A stretch of 64,000 nucleotides of DNA, from assembly GCA_973895155.1 (NCBI GenBank), contig OZ316893.1:26350001-26414000 (forward strand). Direction: 5' to 3'. Numbering within the stretch: position 1 is the stretch's first letter; every line of letters starts with the position of its first letter. The DNA comes from Marsupella aquatica. Taxonomy: Eukaryota; Marchantiophyta. Below are positions 1 through 11,600 of this stretch, piece by piece. The translations under genes were made by a program, and so were the position numbers. A model generated the notes under the pieces. It searched no databases. It was not told the origin of the DNA and saw only the letters and a program-made list of their open reading frames with translations.

Positions 1-322
1 CTCCCTCCCTCTCTAAGTGTCTAAGTTCACCAATGTCAAGCTTTGTTTCTGAATCGTGTCCGGGAATAAGTATAAAATCCAGTTTTTCTCAGTTATTTAT
101 ACACAAAACAAACAAAGTTCCCCAAAACAAGGTTCATTTTGGTGTCATAGGCAGATGCACATGTGCATGTGTCCTCTGCATAGGCAAAGAAGGCGTCAAG
201 GAGAACGGATGAACCAAAAATACCTGAAATCTTTTGCTTCACTCTAGGGAAGAGGTGACTGTTCGCAAACAGGTTTGCTTAGGGTTTCAAACGAGAATTC
301 AACAAGGGACCATTTCAGACAA

Positions 323-585
323 TTATTTGAAGCCAGCATAGCGCTCCACATTGAGTCTTGTCCTCATCCCAGATCCAGTCCCTCGATTTCTAGGTTGGAG
401 AATTAATCTTTTAAACCTTTGCTCCGATAACAGAAGGAAGCTGCTTAAGTGTGGCGCCTCTGATGAAAGAACAGAAACGACAGCCCTGATGGGCTCACAA
501 TCTTTGACCATTTTCTGCATGGACTTCAGTTCCTTTGATTCATTTCGCACTGCTGCTGCAATCTGCATCTCTTCTATCCTGTAGA
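323..585 (-). other. Possible minus-strand terminal exon (unidentified)
   Basis: On the minus strand an open frame starts directly after an acceptor-like CTACAG and runs about 85 codons to a TAA at 323. It begins [19 protein letters not shown] and looks helical and charged, more protein-like than random translation. I do not recognise it. It lies antisense to the region just upstream of the first visible MED6 exon, so it could be the last exon of an overlapping gene, a nested gene in a MED6 intron, or chance. Low confidence. Confidence 0.2.
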
Positions 586-683
586 AGTCTTAGGGCTTGT
601 GTTCGTCTGAACTGGATGTCCGTTCCTAAATTGCTGTGGCATGCTGTGAGTGGACTCACCAGAATCTCGGTCTGCTTATGCAG

Positions 684-1775
684 GAACATGATAGGGATTG
701 AATATATTCTTCATGAAGCACAAGAGCCTCACCTCTTTGTCATACGCAAGCAAAAACGTGACGGCCCTGAGAAAGTCAACCCGCTTTGTGCATATTACGT
801 CCTGGATGGCTCCATCTACCAAGCACCTCAATTGTACAGTGTCGTGTCCTCCAGAGCTGTAAGTGTTCCGAACTGCTTTATTAAAGTGCCGCTCATTCTT
901 TGTAGTAAGCTCAAGTGGCTGGGTCAGATTTTCATTCTTCGCTTCTATTTCAATGTAATGGATTTATTCTTATAAGTTTTGCATGGCACATCAATCTCCG
1001 ACGGCTTGGACGCATGTCATCAACCGTCCACTATTGAAACCGTATAATTTTGGGTGTTTTCTGACAGGTTTTTGGTCAGATTTTCTGGGACTCATCTTAT
1101 CAGCCTGTTGTGACGCAGGTCCGTGCTCTCTATCATATTACTAAGGCTTTTTCACAGGTTGCTACGAAACTCGAAAGGCTTGGACATGGTAATGCTCATT
1201 TGGTGAACCAGCATATTGAAATCCCCTTTACAGATATCGAATGCGATTTTAGGGCAGCTTCAGGTCTCGTGATGCATGCTTATGTTAAGCACTGGTATCT
1301 CTTTGTAGACGCAGAAAGTGAAAATACAAAGTCGAAGTCAGAGGATCCTAAAGGTGATGAAATCAGTCAAAAGAAAGTGGCTGAGAAAACACCCGACGTA
1401 AAGGAAGCTCTTCGTATTGATCAAATACTAGCTGGCGTTTTCCGAAGGGTAATTCCAAGCAAACTATCTTGCATATCTGAACCATTCTTTCAACATGATT
1501 GATATGTTTAACACTCGTCTTTTTAAACCGTATGTGCATCTTGTCTTCAATTGTTTCCGTCACAGATTTTGTGCGTTGAGTTTGCTGACCCAGTTGTGCA
1601 TGTTGTGTAGCTACCTGCTGCACCTCCTCCACCCCCATTTCCTGTTGTTGTCCCACCAGCAGAGGCACCACAGCCCCAAGGTAGTCAGCAGGGACAGTTA
1701 CCTGGAGATGGTGTGGGCGGTGTGGCCTCTGATCTGGGACCTCCGAGCAAGAGGACGAAAATAGAAAGGCAATGA
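684..1775 (+). CDS. MED6: Mediator complex subunit 6 (MED6), 3' part of gene
   Basis: MED6 is a head-module subunit of Mediator, the nuclear co-activator that links transcription factors to RNA polymerase II. Four exons are visible: 684-858, 1119-1188, 1309-1448 and 1611-1775, all joined by GT-AG introns in consistent phase. The first exon carries the MED6 signature ([20 protein letters not shown], then [14 protein letters not shown]). The second gives [10 protein letters not shown], the third a charged segment, and the last a proline run ([11 protein letters not shown]) and a basic end, SKRTKIERQ, before TGA at 1773. The family's first 60 or so residues (LDRN...FALSPFYD...) are not found in 1-683. 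Those exons must therefore lie before the window behind an intron of more than 680 bases, or have been lost. Identity is secure from the motifs; whether the gene is intact is not known. Confidence 0.88.
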
Positions 1776-3685
1776 TAGGAATCTGCACGCGAGCTGTAAA
1801 GTTTTTCAGCACGACATGGTCACTAGGAGACCAATGTTTGAACTGTCTTTTTCTCCATCACCAATTATGGGTAAGACGAGTGTATCCTCCGCTTTTGTCA
1901 AATTTAATGTCAAATATCTTAGTTTTTTAACGAAATTGATGGAGGGATGACTCTTTGGATGCTAGTATTGTTTAGTGGAATACACCTCTTACCGACCCGT
2001 GTCTAATAATCTGATCGTCCAGCCGGTTGAAGACGCGAAGTGTGGAGGTACGTGTAAACAGAGGGGATATAGATGCAAGCGTAATTAGCACAGCAATAGC
2101 TCCATTTTGTTGGAGATGTTTGATCCCCAGTAAAGCAGAAGGTCGAAGGAAGGCGGAAAGGAATTCAATCCAGTTTGCTGGAGCCAAAGGGTGAAAACCT
2201 TTATCCTTCCCACTGCCTTTTGTGAATTGCATAGGAATTGAAGACACAGCTACCGTCACCTTCGACTTTGGTTGCAGTCACGACTCGGGAAGGTCAGATG
2301 TTTCTAGAAAATACAGTCTATGTGCAGAGGGTTGCGTAACTCCTATCTTTATGTTAGTACCTGCGCATTGGGGCAGAGAACTCAATCCTGAGATCTGTTG
2401 TGAAGGGATAAATTTTATGAATATTCATCACTGGAGTTGAAGGTTGGTCTCGAAGGGTTTTTCAGTATGAATTTGGTGGTTCAGCTAGCTTTCAGCGCGA
2501 TCCGATTGCTGACAAACCACCACTAGTGGTGTATTACCTAGCTCTTATTTCTATAGGCCCATCCTAAGCGCTCACCGTAGCTGCTCCAAGCAAAGTGTTG
2601 TAATCTTCTCATCTACCCATCGGTGTCTATCCTCCCATTTGGTAATCTAAATCTGAAAGATTATATTTGCCTTGGAATCTGCAGAACGAAGCAGCGTTAA
2701 GGTTTCTTTCTGCTTTTTGGGGGGATTTCAGAGTTTAGTTTTGACTTAGAATCTTTAGTAAGAAACGCTGCTTGGCAGATATTGGGATTCAGAATCTATC
2801 GTATGAAAGAGTGTTGGGCAGGTATCGGACTGCTTGGAGTATTGGGCGTTGATCCATTTGTACAGAAGTAGAACTGAGATGGAGATATGGAGTGCTTATA
2901 TTCTCCCTCTTTCCTTTAATATATTCACTTTTTGCACCGAGCCAATGCTCAGCCCGTGTGTGCAACCTAGGACTTGGCCACTCGTTTAACCATTGTGAAG
3001 TTGGTTTTTTTATCACTGGTGTTTGTTTCAACTCAATTATGGACTGAGGATTTCACTTAATTCTCCTTAGGCAAACACTCTTTTGCAGATGGAAAGGTGT
3101 TTAGTGAGCCTGGATTACCTAGAGCTTAATCTACTTGTCTTAACCTTGGCTAAGCGACTCTAAGATTGGCCTCAATTCTCAAAAAAACTTGGGGCTCATT
3201 CCTACTAGTGTTCAATCTTCTCAACAAGAGAAAGATTGTCCATCTGCAGCATGCGACTCATCCCATGAGGTGGGTTGAATGGTTCGCCTTCAATTAGGGG
3301 TAAAAGCATCTATTAAGAGGAACCCCTCCATGGACCCAATTTTTTTGGCAACCCTTCACCTGGGGAAGCAATCTGTAAAGGGTCCATCAGAGAAATCTGC
3401 ACGTGGCAACCCTAGTGAAAAACTTGCATTTGACTTGAAATTTAATTTGGAAACTGTTCTACTATATGAAGCCTTTGTTAGTCCTGCCCCTTGTTTGCTA
3501 CTTGTCAGTGCTTTCATGGATACATACTTTGTAGAAGTTGCTTTGAAAGATTTAGTGTCTGCTGTCGACACCTGCACTACCAGTGAGCCAACGTGGCTTG
3601 CTAGCCATTTGGGAGGAAGTCATTCCTTGATTACTTGCATGTGCAAATTATTTTCTTATGTATACATTGGCAATGAAGACAAACA
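1776..3685. other. Intergenic stretch downstream of MED6
   Basis: No gene is supported here. The first 200 bases are probably the MED6 3' UTR and terminator region. The rest is AT-rich single-copy-looking sequence with short ORFs that show no family signature. A weak imperfect inverted similarity (around AAGCAGCGTT near 2690 and its complement near 2770) is too short to call an element. Confidence 0.5.
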
Positions 3686-3689
3686 CCCT

Positions 3690-3995
3690 TGCGACTTCAT
3701 ATATATATCACACAAACACCCTTGCATATGTATATATTACACTGCCAAAAAGACAGAAAATATATATATTGGTGTTTGTATATATATTACACTGCCAAAA
3801 AGACAGAAAATATATATATCACACAACACCCTTGTGTGTCTTCATATATATCACACAAACACCCTTGCGTATATATATTACACTGCCAAAAAGACAGAAA
3901 ATATATATATCACACAACACCCTTGCGTGTCTTCATATATATCACACAAACACCCTTGCGTATATATATTACACTTCCAAAAAGACAGAAACTCC
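3690..3995. repeat. AT-rich tandem repeat, composite unit about 91 bp
   Basis: The block ATTACACTGCCAAAAAGACA recurs near 3736, 3786, 3878 and 3968 (the last with one change). It alternates with ATATATATCACACAA and ACACCCTTGCG. The last two full units are about 90 bases apart; an earlier unit is shortened to about 50. The repeat opens all three plus frames, which explains the overlapping tyrosine/isoleucine/threonine-rich ORFs here. They are not genes. Confidence 0.85.
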
Positions 3996-4779
3996 AAACT
4001 GGGAGACATAACCCCACAGGCATACATTCAACACACAATGTGCTATGTATAGCAGGCAGCTTTGAGTGGTGGGATGGAGATGGGATCCACTGCAACAGAG
4101 CTTTCTTTTAGTGTGGGGCCAAGTTGGCTAGTCACTTATTAGAGTGGGCAGGTATTCAAGGGAGAGAAATGTCTGATACACCTAATCTGCACCATCAGAT
4201 CTTGTGAGATTTAAGGAGTGCCATTAGATCTGGCCTGGTTTTGCCTTGGTTGATGAGCCCAGAACCAATAGGGTGATTTGAGAGGAAAAAGACCAATTTA
4301 CTATAAACGGGTCAAACAAAGTGTGAAGGAGAAAGAAAAAAGAGTGATCCAAAGAAGACAAGCAGAAAACTTTTTAAAAAGTGAAATGCAAACCCCAAAA
4401 AACCTGGAAAGGAGAAAAAAAAAATTAAAAACCTATTGGCACAATAATGTGATGATCTAATGGCAGATCCACATCTACATTGTTGACTAGAATTGGTCTT
4501 ATCTTGAATTTAGTGTTAGTCTGTAATTAATGTTAGTTGGAATTCTGAACTACAATAGAGCAAATTTGTCGTACTCCTGATTTGTGCTAGCAGCAGTGTT
4601 TAGGACGAGTAATGGTTTTGCCTGATTGTGCCCCAAGCAGTGTACATAGATCAAACAGTCTAACGTTTGCCGTTGAGGAGCCTCCCTGAGAAGCCTCCAT
4701 TTGTGGCTTCTCAGAGCACCATAAGGTGCCACATGCCCAAAATGCAAAAGGGAATGCAAAAGAGAACCCTCCCCACGTT

Positions 4780-4947
4780 CATGTAAAGTAAAGTCTGGTC
4801 ACTTCACACATTCATTCCCCAAGTTAATGTAAAGTAAACTCTGGTCAGTTCCTATAACATTCATTCCAAGTTAATGGAAAGTAAACACTGGTCAGTTCAG
4901 ATTCATTTGAATGGTGCCCAAAGAGACATGGCTGTTTGGTAACTCAG
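4780..4947. repeat. Three diverged tandem copies of a ~47-bp unit
   Basis: The motif 'TTAATGTAAAGTAAACTCTG GTCA' and variants occurs three times between 4785 and 4890, each followed by TTCATTCC or TTCAGATTCATT. The third copy runs into a 50-bp block (CAGATTCATTTGAATGGTGC ... GGTAACTCA) that reappears after the MITE-like element at 5341. Confidence 0.65.
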
Positions 4948-5340
4948 GGTCACTTTACAAGACGGGTGCGGCAATTTGAGTGCTTTCTACCAGGGCTGTA
5001 ATAGAGCCCGACTTTTAGTGGTACAATAGGACTCTAGACCAATCCAAGGCAGGAATCGTAGGAGAAAGCGGGCTGCCCATTTTTGCACCTCCGGAGGTCC
5101 GATAGTCTTGCGCCCAGATGAGAGTCTCAAGCCGGCTGGCCCGAGCTGATCCATACCAAAATGCAGGTTCGGTCTTTCCCGCAGCTCAACTTGCCGTGCC
5201 AGTCTTCTAAAGCAAGGAGCGCCCAGGCAGGCTGAAACAACGGTTGTGATTGATTCAATCTTGAAAAAAGAGGGACTAAATATGATTCGATCCTGCAAAA
5301 AGAGGGACTAAATTGCCGTGCCTGTCTTGTAAAGTGGCCC
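4948..5340. mobile_element. MITE-like element with terminal inverted repeats
   Basis: The left end, GGGTCACTTTACAAGACGGG followed by TGCGGCAATTT, is mirrored at the right end (AAATTGCCGTGCCTGTCTTG then TAAAGTGGCCC), giving TIRs of about 31 bases with a few mismatches. The element is about 393 bp and has no transposase. TCA sits at both outer edges, compatible with a 3-bp target-site duplication of the TNA type seen with PIF/Harbinger (Tourist-like) elements. A degenerate extra copy of the right TIR motif lies inside at about 5187-5215, and AAAGAGGGACTAAAT occurs twice. The superfamily call is inference; the TIRs are seen directly. Confidence 0.7.
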
Positions 5341-5390
5341 TCAGATTCATTTGAATGGTGCCCAGAGAGACATGGCTGTTTGGTAACTCA
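5341..5390. repeat. Second copy of 50-bp block flanking the MITE
   Basis: TCAGATTCATTTGAATGGTG through GGTAACTCA nearly repeats 4898-4947 in the same orientation, so the element at 4948-5340 sits between long direct repeats. Confidence 0.75.
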
Positions 5391-5689
5391 ACTGAGTCGT
5401 GATTCATAGATCTTGAGTTCAAATGTGACCCCGAATTCAAATGTTATGAAGTTCACTTTTTGTGGAGTTTCACAGATTTTTACTTAAATAGAAAATAAAC
5501 ATTTGAATGGCTCCGATTGCATCTGAGCATTGGGGAAAAATGGGTCCGGCCTCCCGAGTTTTTGTAAAACACCGAAACACACTTTCCAACCGACACTTCC
5601 GGAGAACCCGTGCAAAGAGTCGAGGACTGCTGAATTCGGGCGATGGCGAAGCAGATCGTGAGCCTCTCTCATATGAACTCCAGCACCGT

Positions 5690-6250
5690 CGCAATGTGGT
5701 GCACATAGCTACGAGGAGCTCTTGCAGGATGGAAAGCGGAGAGGGGCGAACAGAGTGATTGTTTGAGAACGATCGGCAATTTGGCAATGTAGTAATGCAC
5801 ATAGCTAGGAGGAGCTTTTGCAGGATGGAAAGCGGAGAGGAGCGAACAGAGTGATTGTTTGAGAACGATGGGCAATTTGGCAATGTGGTGCACATCGCTG
5901 GGAATTCTTGCAGGATGGAAAGCGGCAGGGAAGGGCGAACAGAGTGATTGTTTGACAACGATCGGCAATTTGGCAATGTGGTGCACATAGCTAGGAGCTC
6001 TTGCAGGATGGAAAGCGGCAGGGAGGGGCGAACAGAGTGATTGTTTGACACCGATCCGCAATGTGGCAATGTGGTGCACATAGCTAGGAGCTCTTGCAGG
6101 ATGGAAAGCATGCAGGGAGGGGCGAACAGAGTGAGTGTTTGCGAACGATCGGCAATTTGGCAATGTGGTGCACATGGTGAGGAATTCTTGCAGGATGGAA
6201 AGCAGGGAGGGCGAACAGTGATTGTTTGACAAGGATCGTCAGTACTTAGT
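5690..6250. repeat. Minisatellite, ~94-bp unit, about six copies
   Basis: GTGGTGCACATAGCTAGGAG, or a close variant, starts near 5696, 5790, 5885, 5979, 6071 and 6165, giving spacings of 92 to 95 bases. Each unit continues CTCTTGCAGGATGGAAAGCG, then GGGCGAACAGAGTGATTGTT and an ACGATCGGCAATTTGGCAAT segment. The array lies 360 to 900 bases upstream of the SANT gene start, in its presumed promoter. Long minus-strand ORFs here (repeating FHPARAPSYVHHIAKLP) are a by-product of a unit length that leaves frames open. Confidence 0.9.
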
Positions 6251-6366
6251 GGTGCGGTCGCGGGTTCTGTGTCGTCCAACTTTATTAGCGGGCTTGCTGT
6301 CCCGTTGCAATAGCAGAGAGCGAGAGGTATTCGATCACTTTCGGGAAAATTCTAAGTCTTCCGTCT

Positions 6367-6394
6367 AGAGAGAGCGAGAGAGAGAGAGAGAGAG
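6367..6394. repeat. (GA)n microsatellite
   Basis: Near-perfect GA run in the presumed 5' UTR or promoter of the SANT gene. GA repeats are common in plant core promoters. Confidence 0.8.
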
Positions 6395-6504
6395 CTGTAT
6401 TTGATCTTTCGGGATGATTTTACTAGTTCCGGGTAGGGTCTGGTCTTCGACCGAATGCGTTGCTGGTCTGTTGCAATTCTCTGCTGTGCTCCTAGGGAGA
6501 TCTT

Positions 6505-6532
6505 AGCTGAGCTGAGCTGAGCTGAGCTGAGC
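6505..6532. repeat. (GCTGA)n short repeat
   Basis: Five to six units of GCTGA about 80 bases before the start codon of the SANT gene, probably in its 5' UTR. Confidence 0.75.
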
Positions 6533-6612
6533 GGGATAGAATTCATCGAGGCATTTGACACGAATTGAAATGAATTGAAGTGTTAACAAGGTAGCGAACC
6601 GGCCAGCCAGCC

Positions 6613-8687
6613 ATGGTAATGGGTGATGCGGTAGGTCCTGTAGCAGCTGCATTGCGACATAACGGACTGATCACTGGCGCCGACAGTGGCAAGGATCTTG
6701 CAATCGAGGGGAATTGGACAAAACGCCAGGAGAAAGCCTTACAAGAGTCTCTCTCAAAGATTAAACCTGGAGTCAATTTCTGGCGCCTCGTTGCCGAGCG
6801 GGTAAACTCTGCCACTTCTTGGACGCGTGATCTGCTTAGGTTCATTTATGTATTCCTATTCCTCGGGATGCTTTCTAAAATCTCAAGTTATTACCGAACA
6901 TTTGTATTTATCCTCGATGAACTCAGTTTGATTCCGGCCACAGGTTCCAGGGAAAAACGCGTTAGATTGTTTCGAAAAGTTCTATTCTGGACGCACCGCA
7001 ACTCGCGCTGCCACACGGCTTCGTGCGTTAGGAGAACTCGATTTTGCTCTCGCTGAAACAAGAGGCATTAAACATGTCAAATCCCCTCAAAGCAACGCAC
7101 CCACAACTGTCAAGACGCCAGGGAGAGAAACGAGGGCAACTCGACAAGCTGCAACAGGATCTGCCAAAATAGAGAGCAAGACCTCTGGCGAGGGATACAA
7201 TGTTGCTCTCACTGAAAGAAGTCGCAGTAAACGTATCAAATCCCTTGAAAGCAATGCGCCGCTAAATGTCAAGACGCCAGGAAGAGAAGCGAGGGCAACT
7301 CGACAATCTGCAACAGGAGCTGACAAAATACAGATCAACACGTCTGGATACAATGCTGGTGCACTTACTCGGCAGACGGTAGCGACAGTAACTGAAGGCA
7401 CCAAGCGCAGGATCGAGGCAGCCAGCAACTCGCAGGATGTCAAGCGGATCAAAGCCACAAAGCCGGAGCCGGAGAGCAAAGCCAACGGTGGAACGCTCGG
7501 CAAGAGAGCAGGGAAAGGCAGCAAAAGTAGAAGTGGGAAACAGGTTTTGTTGAATAACCGGGCTAGTACACCGGCTGTAGTGCTAGCATCCGTATCCGAT
7601 CGGTCTTCTGAATCTGATAATGGTGAGCAAAGCTACTCGGCTTCCCGAGTTTCCGTTGATGATGACCTCTGGACACAAGAACAAGAGATGGCCCTACAGA
7701 CTGCCTATGCGACGATAAAACCCTCCGCTAATTTCTGGCATCTCATTTCCATGCGGGTAAGGCTTTCTATCCATGCTCCGTGCTCCGTGCACGGACATGT
7801 GCTTTTACGTTTTCGTAACGGAAGTTTATTTCGTTCTCGCTTCTCGTCGTGCTCGAAATAATTATCGGTTACAGCCTGGGATCCATCTTCTCACATCCGA
7901 GTGCTCCTGAGCTCAGGTTCCCGGACGAAGCGCGGACGAGTGTTTCAACCAATTCTACTCAGCACACCCGACTCCCCCACGTATTCCTCGACGCTCGTGC
8001 TTGAAAGAAGTCGATTGCCCACCCTCGCTTCCCAGGCTTACCAAGGCCAAGACTACGGGGGGCAAAAGATTACTCGAAGCACACAGAACAGTACGAAACA
8101 TTTTGAGAAAGCAGCAGGTGGACGATGAAGATTACAAAGCGGACGCATTCGCTGCTTTGGAGCCGCCTGATGTGGTGCACAGTGTCGTCGCGATGTCCAA
8201 CGAAACAGAGGTGAAATTCTGTGTCAACAATGGTTCTCGTCCTGAGAGCACGGAGACCAGCACTACACAGTACCCGCAGTCCAATAAGGAGAACCGGAAG
8301 CCAAAACCTGTGGGACAAAGCAGGGAGTTCGGAATTGGGCAGTCAGGCGTTTTCTCTCCGGACATTTTGAAGAAGGTGAAGGATCCGTTAATGTTGGACA
8401 AGTACATTGACCACTTACACCAACGAAGGACCAGAAGGGCCGGAACCAAATCCGCCCAGAGGAAAGAAAGTGCCCAAAGGGCCAGAGGAGTGTATGACCT
8501 TTTCAAAGATGGCTTGGATTTCAGGGAGGTCAGGTTGGATGCGATTCACCGTGCAAAGCAGGAGCTGAGAGATGTCTTCTTGAGACCATTAAGTGCTGTT
8601 GATGATCCATTTTTGAACCTGCTAGATGAGAGCAGTGATGGCAGTGGGAAGGATGACGAGGAAGATGATGTTTCCGTGGACACTTAG
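6613..8687 (+). CDS. SANT/MYB-like protein with two SANT-type repeats
   Basis: Three exons (6613-6801, 6944-7756, 7917-8687) encode about 590 residues. Both introns interrupt a SANT-like module at the same place. Module 1 reads NWTKRQEKALQESLSKIK...FWRLVAER then VPGKNALDCFEKFY; module 2 reads WTQEQEMALQTAYATIK...FWHLISMR then VPGRSADECFNQFY. The equal intron position supports origin of the modules by duplication. Between them lie two tandem repeats of about 57 residues, each with a VKTPGRE.RATRQ core. The C-terminal part has a conserved-looking VFSPDILKKVKDPLMLDKYI followed by a basic helix and an acidic end. The domain pattern recalls the plant MYB-like family that includes Arabidopsis DRMY1 and its paralog; that link is from memory and tentative. 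The likely role is a nuclear DNA- or histone-binding regulator. The start ATG is the first in frame, with no long upstream ORF. Confidence 0.8.
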
Positions 8688-11600
8688 ATGGTTCCCTGAA
8701 GGTCACTGAATACCCAGTGAATCTACAGATGTAGGCAATCGTCTCGCCTCTTTGCAAGTCCCATCTGAGGACGTTGCCAATGACATGGGCACACCGCATT
8801 TCTTCGCCAGATCTATGGTTTCAGTATGTATCTGACATGCATCCTGGTGATGGTGACCTGAATTAGTCATAGTACGCTTGAGAGTGAAACCTTCCTGCAT
8901 AATGATACGTTTTCTACCTTGTACAGTAGAAATAGTCCCAACGACGAGGAAGAGTGTTTGACAATTTTGTCCATGCAATGGCACCTAGTGTAAAGTAGCC
9001 ATCTCCATTCTTATGAAGATCCAGTTTAGCACAGCCGCGCTGTTGAAGATTACTGCTGAATTTCGTCAAAGATGAAGTTGCAGCAACCGTACTCTCCATC
9101 TCCAGCTCTATATAGTGTTTACTTTTTACGTGCATCAATTAGTACGATGTATAAAAGCATTGGAACTCTCTAGTTAAACTTTCTCAAGAGCAAATTTAGG
9201 TCGAATGGCGCCCTAATATTCAGATAGTTGTAGTGATGAAAAAGAAACAGTTCGATGAGAGTTGGGTTACTGGAAGGAACAATTCTATCGTCCATAAGCC
9301 GCTGACAAAACAGACTTTAATGACAAGGAAGAGGCATAGTACTAATTTCTTACTTCCTCGGCAGAAAGTGACAAGAATCCAGCATGGGTCACAGAAGTGT
9401 CATCTTTGGTTGTGAAAGATTTAGCAGATTCCGAGCTTGAAAATTTGTGCCACTGTGTAGACGTGGACGTATGCCAACTTCGCTTGAGAACATAGATGAT
9501 TTGTTAAAACCAAATCATTGGTAAGCGTTTTGTAGCGTCGTCTTGAATGAACAGTTGTCAGACAGTTACAGTTAAACTAGTACACGAGTCATGGCTCGTT
9601 GAATCTCTTTTAGTTCTCTTCTGCCTTGTTCTGTTGCCACTGTCGTGAGCCTACCTACTCCACGCGGAGTCAGCTTCTACTCTACTAATCGCAACGGATC
9701 TGCTGCTACTCTACTTACTAAATTCATCCAGTATAGTCAACTTATCAGCTCCTACTCAATGAATTTATCTACAGTAATACCCCGCGGATCAGCTGGCAGA
9801 AGATAGGCTACTCTAACCTAGATTCACTCTATTGCCATCAGACTCACTAATCTTCCCGTCTGCTTTGCCTCCTCAGCGCTCCTCTCTTCGTTGTGAGCTT
9901 CTTCTGCTCCCTTCACCTCCTCTGATTGAGAAATTTTAGAATTCAATTTGCTTCTATGAGTAGCAACTATTTCAAAATCATACTGCGGTGCTGAAGGAGT
10001 AACAAACAGGCAACTTAATGCGTAGACTCTCTGTTCAAATGCCTCGTCAAAACTGCTCATCTTCCTACCTCGTGTGTCAAGTTATCAGTCTAATGTTTGC
10101 CCACCAGAAGAAGAGTTGTCAGCTTTTACATACATTATCTGTCTCCGATCCTGGCACGAATGTTAGTCCTTACTCTCGGTCTACCCTGCCTGTGTTGTTT
10201 AAAAGAGGGGGTGTTGAGGTATTTCGTGCATTCAGTTCGTCTGTCCTATGATTGCCCACTGGAAGAAGAGAGCCTTTAAATAGATTGGCGGTCTCGGGGC
10301 ATGAATGTTGGTCACTATTCTCGGTCTACTCTGGCTGTGTTATTTGGAAGCGGGGGGTGTCGAGGATTCTGTCCGAGTAACTTCGTAGAACAAAAAGACC
10401 CAACTATAGAGTTGGTCTTGTGTTACGGCTGCATTTAAATATACTTTCTGGGATAGATTCACTACTCAGTATAGGTATGATTAAGTTTACAGCCTCATCT
10501 TGACGTTTCTCAAAGGGAGGACATTCAGCTGTACTACTTCGTTTCTCAGGTCGATCAATACACAATTATTCAGAAATTTCCTTTCCTTCGGTTTGCTCTC
10601 ATAATCCTACAAGACTTCTGACACATTTCTTGGTTTGCAAAGAATTCGAGAGGAGCCTGCACTGTGCTCCGAGGGTGCGAGAGACCTACTGTCCTTCATA
10701 TCTGGGGTTTGGATCAGGGTTTTCTTTAGTGGCGAAAATTCGCTAGATTCCACCTCCCAAAAAATCCTTCTCCACTTTTGGCTAAAATTGGCTACTTTTT
10801 GGCTGTCTCATTAGCCAGTGTTCCACCTAATCCCAGGCCCCATTAGCCAAAATCTAACGGTCCGCCTTAAATCTAGGGAGATCTAACGGTCAGGAAAATA
10901 ATTGAATACAGAATCTTTTGAGCATCTTCTCCTTGACACGCTTTACATTCGCCACCTTGCGAAAAAGTGAAATCCTTAAAAAAAACACTGGTTTGGATCT
11001 CGCAATTCACCTCCCCCACGCCCTACAAAGGCCGGTATTGATACTTGGTAAGGACCAAGCATTGATACTAGGCAATTTCGGGGACAAATTCAACCACAGG
11101 CAGGAAACTTCGCAAAATGCAGGAACGGAGAAATTCCGTGAACACGCAGAACATGGGATTCGTACCTGTGTCCTTTTTTTACCAGGACCATGACCCTTGA
11201 TGTGCAACTTTTCATATTCTAGTAGTGTTGTAAAGACATGACATGTCATCGACGATGATTTCTAGACTCGGGTTATGGTAAGCACTAGAGCAGCCATTCT
11301 GTGGACAGTTGACCTCCATTTCAGAAGACCATTCCCCTCCAATTTCATATACTTCACGAATTCTGTCTTTCTGCATAGCACTAAGCCGGGACGCGAAATC
11401 CACAGAACTTGTGATTTTGTTACATACATCACTGGGAATTAAACACGACAAAATATTCATGTATATGTCAATATGATGTACAGGTCAAGCTTCTTGGACA
11501 ATCTAGGAGGTCTACTTATAAATTTGGACCACCACGCAAACTACAACGATCAGCTTATCACACACGGTAGAGATGCCATTTAAAACCAAACGCTCGACAG

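Noticed and set aside
1363-1812. 149-codon minus-strand ORF
   Set aside because: It covers the last MED6 exons antisense and reflects their proline and serine codons.
2640-2800. Hairpin or MITE around AAGCAGCGTT
   Set aside because: The inverted similarity is about ten bases with poor flanking match and no target-site duplication.
3279-4111. Overlapping plus-strand ORFs of 257, 140 and 117 codons
   Set aside because: All three frames are open because of the AT-rich tandem repeat; the sequence is low complexity and has no homology signature.
3690-6250. CRISPR-like regular repeats
   Set aside because: Units are directly tandem without unique spacers, and the genes are eukaryotic with introns.
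5470-6279. Long minus-strand ORFs (269 and 187 codons) with repeating FHPARAPSYVHHIAKLP
   Set aside because: They are translations of the 94-bp minisatellite in more than one frame at once and have no domain.
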